Of a stretch of 64,000 nucleotides of DNA, positions 20,585 through 30,666 are shown in pieces. The position numbers were made by a program, and so were the translations under genes. Below the pieces are notes generated by a model. The model was not told the DNA's origin. It saw only the letters and a program-made list of their open reading frames with translations, and made no database searches. Numbering within the stretch: position 1 is the first letter of the stretch; each line of letters opens with the position of its first letter. The stretch covers positions 11,098,001 through 11,162,000 of the forward strand of contig OZ316898.1 in NCBI GenBank assembly GCA_973895155.1, written 5' to 3'. This DNA comes from Marsupella aquatica (Eukaryota; Marchantiophyta).

Positions 20585-23012
20585 ATGGAAAGATATGAAC
20601 TCGTTCGGGATATTGGGTCGGGTAATTTTGGAGTAGCTCGCCTGATGCGCGACAAGACGACGCGGGAGCTGGTGGCCGTCAAGTACATCGAGCGCGGCGA
20701 AAAGGTGGGGATTGGTTTAGGTAGAAGGTTCATCTTTCATGCATACATGCAAGAGGAGAGGTGAGCTGAGATAGAAGCGATACCTGCTTGTGGCTCGCAT
20801 GCACGCATGTACGTGCGTGTGTGCTTACTCGGTCGGCTGTTACCCCTCTTCAGTTTAATGGACACTGCTGTTGTGTTTTGAACTTTGGCAGATTGACGAG
20901 AATGTGACGAGGGAGATCATAAACCACCGCTCATTGCGGCATCCCAACATCGTCCGTTTTAAAGAGGTAAAGCTTTCGATTAGTCTACAGCGAATGTGCC
21001 TCTTTTGCTCTTTCGGCGGGTCTTAGGTTGCGATCCCGTACTTGCTTGGTTTCGGACTCCAAGCAAGTTGATCTGATGGTGGAGTCCATGTCTTTGGTGG
21101 CGGATGAACTTACTAAACCCGCCGCCCGACCTCGTCCAATTGCAGGTGATGGTGACGCCCACCCATTTGGCTATAGTCATGGAGTACGCAGCGGGTGGTG
21201 AGCTGTTCGAACGTATTTGTAATGCCGGTCGCTTTAGCGAAGACGAGGTTCGCTCGACGGCTCACCTTTTATACTTTACTCCCTTCTACTCTTCCTTCCG
21301 TAGTGCTTGGTTTTCTCGGTAGCGACGAGGTATTGTTTCTCGAGTGCTGATGTTTCCTTCCTGCCTTTCGTCCTCAGGCAAGATTTTTCTTCCAGCAGCT
21401 TATATCTGGAGTCAGCTACTGCCACTCAATGGTAAAGTCCTCGCTTCTATCCTACGCCTGTTGTTTAGATGTGTTTGGAATGGAAGAAATATTTGTTTTC
21501 AAAGCATGAAGGATGGAGGTTCATCTTACACTGATGACAGAATAACTGACTGAATTGTGTGGCTTCCTCGTTTTAACAGCAAATTTGCCATCGAGATCTC
21601 AAGTTGGAGAATACGCTGTTGGACGGTAGTCCTGCTCCTCGCCTGAAGATTTGCGATTTTGGTTATTCCAAGGTGCTGCTACTGCGATTCTTTCACATGC
21701 AGTAAATTTAACTTAGATGGCCAGCTTGTTCAGCATGGGATCCGTTACTTTCAGATGTTGACTGGTTTCCTCACCTCCCACTGTCTGTCATCATGTCCGT
21801 GCGTAATGCTTTTGTATGTGCAAATTCCAGTCGTCTCTCCTGCATTCTCAGCCCAAGTCAACAGTGGGGACACCGGCGTACATCGCTCCGGAAGTTTTAT
21901 CTAAGAAAGAGTACGACGGCAAGGTATGTCTCACTCCCCTTACTCGGAATACATGAGAATCGTTGTAATTCTCAAATGTCACATTTTGTTGCCCACTATG
22001 AACGTGCTTCAATCAATCCCATCATCAATGTGAGGATCCAAAAGTAGAACCCTATTTGGCAGTTCTCGAAGTTATGAATCGACTTTTATCCCTCAAATCT
22101 AGTAAGCAGCTATTAACATAGCTGGAAATGTGAAATTCAGATTGCGGATGTTTGGTCCTGTGGGGTAACGCTTTATGTTATGATGGTGGGGGCGTATCCC
22201 TTTGAAGACCCAGACGATCCAAGAAACTTTCGGAAGACCATCGGGGTACCATGTTCGACCAATGATTTTCTTGCTTTGTTTCTGTTCGTTGCAGTTTCTA
22301 GTTCGATTGTTTAGTTGTGTGCCTGTTGTGCAAGTCAGAGCAAGGAAGTGCAATAGCATCATTGCTCTTTTCGGAATTGGGGGGAATTGGGCTTGTCTTT
22401 TTACTTGTATCTTACTTGCTGTCTTTGAAAACATAATTGCAGCGTATTCTGAGTGTACAATACTCAATTCCAGACTATGTGCACATGTCACCTGAGTGCC
22501 GCCATCTTCTCTCTCGAATTTTTGTTGCGAATCCGGCTAAGGTGGAGTATTGTTTATTAACTGCCGGCTTTGAACGTTTCAATCTGCTGGTGTGACATGC
22601 CTGTAGTTCATGGTAAATGGAATGCTACGCGGCGAGTATCTGAAGTCCCCTTCTAGAGTCTGGAATAACTGAAGATTACCTAACTTGTGGACTTGCTCGT
22701 GTTCTTGTTGGTATGTTCATGATTCAGAGAATCACCATTCCCGAAATAAAGAATCATGAATGGTTTTTAAGGAATTTGCCTGCGGATTTAGTAGATGGCC
22801 CCAACCCCAGCTATGTATTTGAAGATCCAAATCACCCTCCTCAAAGCATAGAGGAGCTGATGCGAATTATCAATGAGTGCAAGACAGTCGGAGCAGGAGC
22901 TGGTAGGGGGGCTTTCCTTGGTGATGCTTTACTAGATGCCGATGATATGGATATGGAGAACGATGCCGATCCAGATGTTGACAGCAGTGGAGAGTTCGTG
23001 TGTCAAATGTAG
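20585..23012 (+). CDS. SnRK2: SnRK2-family Ser/Thr protein kinase, ABA-type (subclass III-like), 9 exons
   Basis: Exons 20585-20704, 20892-20966, 21146-21247, 21378-21431, 21580-21672, 21831-21923, 22141-22245, 22443-22541 and 22728-23012 give 341 residues, the usual SnRK2 length. Every intron is phase 0. Visible motifs: glycine loop GSGNFG (11-16), Lys33, HRD at 121-123, DFG at 143-145, and an activation loop with Ser154 and Ser158, which match the two phosphorylated serines of Arabidopsis OST1. The C-terminus has the SnRK2 box and then a strongly acidic tail ([16 protein letters not shown]), the feature that in subclass III binds PP2C phosphatases. In plants these kinases transmit abscisic acid and osmotic stress signals. 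Start choice: the ATG at 20585 has A at -3 and G at +4, and the family begins this way. An in-frame ATG at 20564 has a weak context. Confidence 0.95.
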
Positions 23013-24104
23013 TGTCGCTGGCAAGGGTGGTTTCGGAGGAAGTATGATTTCCAAGGTGAGCCAGGTGTTGTCGAGCTATTCCCTTCTCAAGACAGCGGCC
23101 TTCTCTGCGGAATCAACGTATTCTTCGTTGTTGTCAGCTCATGTGTACAGAGAAATTGAGTGGCACTCAGTGGTCTGTAAACTAGATTGTTGACCTACTG
23201 ATCCACAGTGCCATCGGTGGTAGACTTTCAGTCTTTCATGCATCAGTACCAGGAGCTTTTAGTGTAAGGTTTTCACAAGGAGGTTGCAGGGTAATGGCTG
23301 CCACAGTTACTGTGCATCCTGGTATGCAAATCTAGCAGCTGTTGCTGCTATACATAAGATGGGCTTTCTGTCAGGGCTTCAAGAACTCTGTAGAAGGTCA
23401 GACATATTGTCTGAGTTACGCCTCGTCCAGTGAGGATTTTGGGTTTTCTGACTCTCAACAGAGGGCAATGTCAAAGCTTGCCTTAGATTGGACCTAGATT
23501 TCTGCAAGCATCTTGTATACGCAGTATCTTATGAAGAAATGATATAACGCAACCAAAGGGCTGTAGTTTCCATCAGTCCCTTCAGCACTCTGTTGACTAG
23601 GGTTGTCAAAAAGTAGTGTCGGAGTGTTTTATTGGAACTTTGGCGCGATGGTTAATTGTGACTATGACACTTATTGTATTGCAATTGCTCAATTCCTGCA
23701 TTGCTAGGAATGATGACCTATCTGTGTATGTATTACGCTATCTCACGCTCGTCACATTGTGTCGTCTCTCATGCCTTGTCCAGCGGAGGACGACATGTGC
23801 ACATTTTGTTAAGATAGGATGTGTAATAGATTTGTTATCTGGTCTACTTCAGCATCATGCTCCACTATGTCGTCCACATGGTGAAAGTCATAGAGAATAC
23901 GACACAATGCATGAGATTCCATTTCCGGGCTGTCCAGACAGGTGACACGTATCGACCAATGGGTGGCTCAAAATTCTGATCTCACATGTAGGCCGCACGA
24001 AAATTGCACATCGTCGTCTACACTGTTCTCTCACCGTGGCAAACTACAGTACTAGGGTAAGAACAACTCAACATATTAAAGAGGGGAAGCTAACACAGTC
24101 AGGC
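23013..24104. other. SnRK2 3' flank
   Basis: This probably includes the 3' UTR. No second gene is recognised; the short ORF at 23616-23945 has no known motif. Confidence 0.4.
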
Positions 24105-24229
24105 GGTTTAAGGTCCGAGTCACTAATGCATGTAAGCCTTGGAAAGTGTGGCAGACACAAGAAGTGGGTTTAAGGTCCGAGTCACTAATGCATGTAAGCC
24201 TTGGAAAGTGTGGCAGACACAAGAAGTTT
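24105..24229. repeat. Perfect or near-perfect 62-bp tandem duplication
   Basis: Two copies begin GGTTTAAGGTCCGAGTCACT at 24105 and 24167 and stay alike to CACAAGAAGT. No difference was seen by eye, so the duplication is recent. Confidence 0.9.
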
Positions 24230-25227
24230 CAGTAGTAAAGGTTCGGCTCGATGTTGAAGCTAATTCAATTATCTTGTGGTAGAGTACAGGTAATGTTGAA
24301 GCAAGCAATGTCACCAAAACTTGTGGCAAGTCCGTCATTAAGCACATCATTAATTGTAAATTTGTCTAGGGTTCTCGATGTAGAACTAAAAGACCGTCTC
24401 GAAAAACCTACTTTTGCCAACATTCCTGATGTGGTCCCCTTAACACGAGTCAGACAAATGGTGTGGGGTGTGCGGTTCGTTAGGTTTTGGGGTGCTCGTT
24501 TGTAGGTTTCATCTCTATTATGGAGATTGGAGTTCAGGATAGGTGTTGGGCCTAGGTATTGTGGGATTTTATACATTTTATGGGAGTATATACGCGTTTT
24601 GGACTCAATTGAAGTTCTTCACGATAGCCCCTCCTGCCAATTTCCAGACAAATCTTCTTATAGGTTGATGCGGCCTACTACAGGAACACTTTATGACTAG
24701 GTGGCCTTAGTGCATGCGATCTTGTCTCATTTGCATCGTTCCCTATGTGGGAGAGTCAACAACAAGGCGTGACTGGGTGGGTGAAGTAAATGGAGGTTGT
24801 GGAGGAGGATGTCCGTCAGTCTAATCCACTGGCTGAGAAGTGACTATGAAGAGGATCCACAAATGATGATGTAGAGATAGAGGCTCGAGGGAGGAGATGG
24901 GAAGGAAGGGAATATCGAGAGGATCCAAAGATAAGCATGTGCAGTGGAGGTAGTGGATTGAGGGAGGACATGGGAAGGAGCAGGAACTAGGCATTAGGGT
25001 CAGTCTGAGGGACAAGATCATACACTTCGAATCCAGGTCTGATTTATTTATTAAAGCGCATATGTATATACGTATGGGCTTTTAGCACTTATGTTTGTCA
25101 TGCAAAGAGGGTTGAGGGATTTATATGAATATATGAATATATGCATTTATGTCTGTTGCACATATGTATGACAAATATAATTGTTAAAATTACATGTCAA
25201 ATTAAAACACTATTGTCTTCAATATCC
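24230..25227. other. Intergenic stretch, no gene recognised
   Basis: ORFs at 24251-24505 (+) and 24265-24576 (-) overlap on opposite strands and show no family motif. The sequence near 24545-24600 (GGGATTTTATACATTTTATG) resembles an LTR promoter, but no LTR partner was found. Confidence 0.35.
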
Positions 25228-25440
25228 AATAAGTACCCATTTTCCTCCAAAACCTAAAGTGACAACAGATCATCATCTACTAAGTACCCATTTCCCTTCA
25301 CAACCTAAAGTATGCATGATCCAATAAGTACTCGATTTCCTCCAAAACCCTTACAGTTAATACTTAAGAGATCATCATCCAATAAGTATCCATTTTCCTC
25401 TAAAGCCTTAAGTGAATACTTATGGGATCATTCCAAAACC
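25228..25440. repeat. Degenerate tandem repeats, unit about 60 bp
   Basis: The unit contains ATCCAATAAGTACCCATTTTC then CTCCAAAACCTAAAG and recurs about four times with varied spacing. A related fragment (CCCATTTTCATCCAAAACCCAAAG) lies at about 25600-25623. Confidence 0.75.
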
Positions 25441-27371
25441 TCAATATATATAACACTGCCAAAAAGAAAAGCTCCATATGTTCCATACTTGGAGATAGAG
25501 ACAGGAACCCCCAGGCAAACTATCCGATAAAGGGGAGGAACAAGGAAAGAACCTGAAGAGAAGACTTAAAAGATCCTCTTAGCATAAGGACCCATTTTGA
25601 CCCATTTTCATCCAAAACCCAAAGGAAAGTATGAAGTATGTTTGAGGTAGGGTAATTTGGCTATTTCATAGCTTGAACACTCTAGTAAAAATCTGTGCAA
25701 ACCCAAGAAACAGTGCCCAGTTCTGTTGGGAGATGCATGAGAATGTGTAGGGCAACCCTTCCCCAAGAGAGGGTAATGGGACATAATTCCCAAGGGCGGT
25801 GAGCATTAGGGGATATAGCCCATTATCCCCAAGTGGGGATGAGTTATAGAGCATATGCCCCAAGTGAAATTTTGAAACATTCACCTCATTTGACACTCCA
25901 AAAACTGACATCTACCACATGTGCTCTATGTTCTCATTCAAATTTGAGAAACCTCAGCCAGGCTGCAACAGGGTGTGTGGCTTACCAGTTAGGTAATGCC
26001 TCCTAACCTTTTGTAGAAATACAAAGAGCAAAGTACGGGCTGAGTAATGCCACCGGGTTCAGTGGCTACCACCTCAAATAATGCCTCATAACCATTTACA
26101 GAACTACAAAGAGAAAAATACACTAGGGGGCTGACTATTCATATAGCATGCTCATCCTGGAACATGCTTTATTTTTTGTCTTGTAGTGATCTGAAAGTAA
26201 ATCAAATATGAGAGCATAGAAGTGCTGTTATATAAGTAAAGTGTCCATCAAGAAAAGCAAAGTGACCAAGAAAAGGTACAGTCAAACGATGCTACCATGT
26301 GTGCACTTAACTCAGGGTGCCTTATGAATGACACTCCTTTCAATAAAAACCATATCAATGACACTCCTTTCAATAAAAACCATAAACCTAAAAAAGAAAA
26401 ACATGAAAAGAACTTAAGAGGCTATGCATTCATTTTCTTGGGCATCATTTCTCTCACTCTTGGTGGTGGAGCCTTTGGTTTCATCTCTAAGAAAACACAT
26501 ACTCTGAAAGGGGGCTGCCAAAATAAATTCAAAACATTCTAGAATACTTAAACCAAAAGGGGTCTAAAAATTAATTAAAAATGTATAGAATACAAAGACT
26601 GTCCCTTGATAAGGCATATTAAAATGAAAATACATGACACAAAAATGTGAAAGACAAATATGAAATGTGCCTTCACCATATAGCTATAGCATGCATGCAG
26701 CTTCAAAAATTTACCATTCATAACCATTCAAAAAAATACAAAGGGGGGCTGACTAATGCTTTATAACGATTTATAAAGACGCAGATAAAAAATTCGTGAC
26801 GGGTTTATCGGTACTTCAATACTGCCTCCATTTTCCTCCACAACCCAAAATCATACCTCAATTTCTTTCGTTCCCAACGCCAATGATTATTTAACAGACC
26901 CGGCCCGATCAGCAGCTGGAGTCTGAGTCCGATTCCAGAGGGAAATTGTCGAGATTGATGGGCGGACTCCAATGGGCTTGAACAAGATGTTGAGCAGCCA
27001 GAGCTCCAGCTCCGACGATGGTATTCACAGCTCTTGCAATTCGGCTTGGCGAGACATTTCGCTGGCCCAGAGCAGACGCACATGCTGTTCTCCAAAGGTC
27101 AGGTCGACTCCGTTGATGGGTGCTAGAGCCAGACGGGAGATGCAAACCGAGCACGGAGGCGTACCCAATGTTGACATTGCCTCCCACGAGAAACAATGAG
27201 GGTGACCAATGAGCTCAATTACAATCACAACGATCGGATGATATGAACCAGCAATTCTATCACACAGCGAAAGAGGCTTCCCAACGCTTCCGCGAGCATA
27301 TACCACTCATAACAGCTAATTGGTGGTCTCTGTCCATATTCGTTCTTCCCCATCATTCCCTGCAGCTACTC
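25441..27371. other. Intergenic stretch with a 29-bp tandem repeat
   Basis: A 29-bp unit (AATGACACTCCTTTCAATAA...) is duplicated at about 26326-26383. The segment 26800-27310 is more GC-rich and open in several frames on both strands, but none shows a domain, so I call no gene. Confidence 0.4.
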
Positions 27372-27617
27372 ACGATTGCCTGTCGAAGATGAACTCCGCT
27401 GTCTTGATGAAACAATGTGCTAGATGGCCGAAATGCGAACAACAGTAGGACCAAGCCTCCACGAAACAACAAAGTTTCCGCAAACTATGGGTTACGATTG
27501 CCTGTCAAAGATTAACTCCGCTGTCGTGCTGAAACAATGTGCGACTGTAGATGGCCGAAATGCGAACAACAGTAGGACCAAATCTCCACGAAACAACAAA
27601 GCTTCCGCAACTATGGG
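27372..27617. repeat. Two tandem copies of a 122-bp unit
   Basis: Copies start ACGATTGCCTGTC at 27372 and 27494 and share the strings GAAACAATGTG, AGATGGCCGAAATGCGAACA and CCACGAAACAACAAAG, with some substitutions and small gaps. Confidence 0.85.
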
Positions 27618-27779
27618 TCCACTTGTCAGTCGCTTCGAGTCTAGCGAAAGATTCAAAGGTGATGCTCGATTTGGCGATGAACAGTACTCAAAGGCGAAAA
27701 GGCAGGTAGACCAAGGAAACCACCTCGCGGGGTGAGCGCTTAAGACTCACCCCGACTTCTGTGCAAGCCTGCGTCCTGC

Positions 27780-27985
27780 ATTGTCGTGCCCTAGCCCGAA
27801 GGAGCAGCGTGTCGTAGTGCTCGAAGCTCGAGAGCTTGAAGCAGCGTTGTCTGAGCTCGAAGCTCAAGCTTCTGAGCCTGCGTCCTGCCTTGTCGAGCCC
27901 TAGCTCGAAGCAGTAGCGTATCGTAGAGCTTGAAAGCTTGAAGCAGTGTCGTGTAGAGCTCTAAGCTCAAGATCTTGAGCAGGAG
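27780..27985. repeat. Short GAGCTCGAAGC-type repeats
   Basis: Many overlapping copies of AGCTCGAAGC, AGCTTGAAGC and close variants, plus a repeated segment GCCTGCGTCCTGC..TGTCGTGCCCTAGC (about 27769 and 27878). Local slippage expansion is likely. Confidence 0.7.
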
Positions 27986-28220
27986 AGACGCCCGGGATGG
28001 TAACCTAGGAAGTCGTGGAGTTGGCGTGTGTGGGGTGTCCACCTGCGATTTCATTCGCCATATTCCACCTCCCTGTAAGGTCTTCGACACGTTTGGCGAA
28101 AAGTCTTCATGCTTTGGTCTTTGATAGCGCGTTTAAACCTCACCTAAAAGTCTAAGACACTTCTGGCGAAGATTCTTCGTGCGTTTGTCTGCGATTCCCA
28201 CCTCGCGACAGACCCCATTA

Positions 28221-28540
28221 GCACCTTAGATTTAAAGCTTTCTATATCTAGCAATACTAATAACACATCCGACAGCCTGGCTTTTGTGTTATGAAATGGT
28301 CATAACTCATGCCCCCATGATTCAGACATACAGCAAAAACAAATAGAAAACGTCTGAAGTGGTTTAAAGTTTAAACCACAATTGCACCCTTAGATTTAAG
28401 GCTTCCTAGATCTAAAAATACTAATAACGCATCCGACAGCCTGGCTTTGGTGTTATGAAATGTTCATAACACATGCCTCCTCGATTAAGATATACAGCAA
28501 AAACAAAGAGAAAACGTCCAAATGGTTTAAGATCACTTTT
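28221..28540. repeat. Two diverged tandem copies of a unit of about 163 bp
   Basis: Copies start at about 28221 and 28384 and share ACTAATAAC.CATCCGACAGC, GTGTTATGAAATG.TCATAAC and ATACAGCAAAAACAAA.AGAA. Divergence is clearly higher than in the 24105 duplication. Confidence 0.85.
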
Positions 28541-30666
28541 CTCCAAGTGAAGTGACACCTCCCTGAGTTTCGGCCCTGAGAATTTACGGAAAATTTCAAT
28601 GTGCGAGGTGGCAGAATTGCAAACAAGTAGGGCCAAATCTCGTATCGCTGGCGCGAATCACATGGACTGCGTGATTGTTGATAAGGATTGCCCGCGTGTG
28701 GGCTATTTACTGCCTGCGCACAAGAAAAGCACGGACTGCAACTCCAGGCAAGGATGGGAAAATTCCATTGAAGCCAACTTGGTTTAGCGAAGCTCGGGTT
28801 TTTTTCTATGTACTCCAAGTTTGCAACTGTTAAAGGAGAATTGATCCATTTTTGTTTAGTAACACCTTGTTCCAGGGCTTGGTGGACTATAATGCCCATA
28901 CTACTCCGATACCAAGGAGTTGCTACACTTTTATCTCTATGGGGATAAGCTACAGACATTCAAGACAGCCGATAAGAAGTTGACCCCAAGAAAATGTACA
29001 GACGGAAGCTGAAGAAATCGGGCCAGGAGGGATCATACAATCAAGTCAATCAGGAGGAATCAGGAGTAATCAGACAATAAGATCATGCGATCAGGCCTTG
29101 CTCCAGACTGGGATAGCGATCATTGGCCTAAGCTGGCCCACAAGAGAGAACAGTGCAGTAGTTCGAAGTGAAACCTCCGCCCAACTACAGCAATGGTCAG
29201 GACCTTCGAATTTTGTGAAACTTTGAGGACATATGCTTCATCTTTTTTGGCCCGGAAACATCCAATTGAATTCCATTCAAAGAGACAGCAACAGCAGGGT
29301 GGCCCTCCAAGGGAGACAGACAATGCGCTTCTCACATATTGTTTAGTGCTAACTTGCATGACGGGCGATACCTTCATGCAGTCAGGATAGTTTAGTACTT
29401 GCATAAGGCTTCCATGTCTTCGCATGCCTGCTGCATATTCTTCATATGGCTGAGATTAGTCCGAATCTGAGAATAAATCTGAGATTAGTCCGAATATGGC
29501 ATCCTCAATTTGAAGATTTTGCTGAATGGATACCGTATTCTGGATACCGTATTCTGCATATTCTTCATATGGCTTATCGGGATTCATTCTCCCCGAAGTT
29601 GTAGTAACTAGTAAGTATCATTGCAAGGCTACGGAGCTCAAATTTACGAAGTATGCTCCATGATGCGCAGTCTTGTACTTCCGACAAGTGAATCACATTG
29701 CCCAATCTTTGTGTCTTCAACTACCTATCCTTCATAGACAGTGGTTTCCTACTAAAATTCTGTTCGAGAGTCACTTATAAGCTCCGATGTCCACACAACC
29801 GGCGTACGATATATATTTGAATTCTGGTACTGACCATGACTTGAATCATAGTGAGTTTAGCACAAAATAATTTGGTTCTGGTACCGACCAATATTAAAGG
29901 GTATGACTGCTTACTTTTTCCGGGAATTGTGAATCGTGAACTCAAAGCGTGCCACAAGATGGCAGGAAATCTTTTACAGCTTCCCGCATTTAGAACCGAC
30001 GCTGTGGTGCGTATCGCCCAAAAGCGCTAGGGACATGCTGCCTGGTCCCTTTGGCCATTTGGCACACCATCTTCGATGACGAAGCAGAAAACCGAGAGAC
30101 TTCAAAATTGAGGGGTGTTGTCTACAATGCAGGAACTTTAGACCTCCATCTGAAAAGCTCGTGAATTACAGAGGAGCTGCCCAGTTGCTAAGCCATAGCC
30201 GAGTTCATTTCCTGACAACAAAATTCTACGATCATTTGGAAGGCAGACGACAAAAACCGTAAGATCCAGGACACGTTAAGATTTAAACAATTGGTAGCTT
30301 CCATTACAACTGAGTTTAGTTGCTCAATCTTTTAAGCCCTCAATGCATTGGGCACTTCGGATACATGCCACACCTGTACCAACCCCGTGACAACTTTGTG
30401 GCTCGCTATAGGGGGAGAAAATCGAACGTTGGAGGAATATGTAATGGAGCAGCTGGAGTGCACACAACAAGAAAACTCTGCACATTTGTAGTAACTGACA
30501 GTCAAGTTTCAGTATTGAGAGATTTCTAGATCTACATCCATAGAGATATTGCAGTGCATTGACTTGACTCAAAATCAGAAAATGGAATGGGTTGTAATGA
30601 AATTTGCAAGATGTAAGACGTTGTATGAGACAAAATTTTACCATAGGAGATTGGTGAGATATAAAT
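28541..30666. other. Intergenic stretch with a patchwork insertion
   Basis: No gene is recognised. ORFs at 28453-28959 (-) and 29120-29425 (-) have no identifiable domain. The segment 29431-29574 is built of duplicated short pieces plus a 50-bp block that also occurs inverted at 32004-32053. Confidence 0.45.
29493..29542 (+). repeat. 50-bp block, inverted copy at 32004-32053
   Basis: AATATGGCATCCTCAATTTG continuing to CCGTATTCTG is identical over 50 bp to the reverse complement of 32004-32053, which lies inside an intron of the CBS-PPR gene about 2.5 kb away. Confidence 0.92.

Noticed and set aside
25228-25440. Possible CRISPR-like repeat-spacer pattern
   Set aside because: Units are degenerate, spacing varies, and the genome is clearly eukaryotic; it is an ordinary tandem repeat.
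26805-27310. Several overlapping ORFs on both strands in a GC-richer patch
   Set aside because: Three frames are open at once with no domain, so GC composition is the simpler explanation.
28453-28959. 168-codon minus-strand ORF
   Set aside because: No motif, and part of it overlaps the diverged 163-bp duplication, so it is probably a chance frame.
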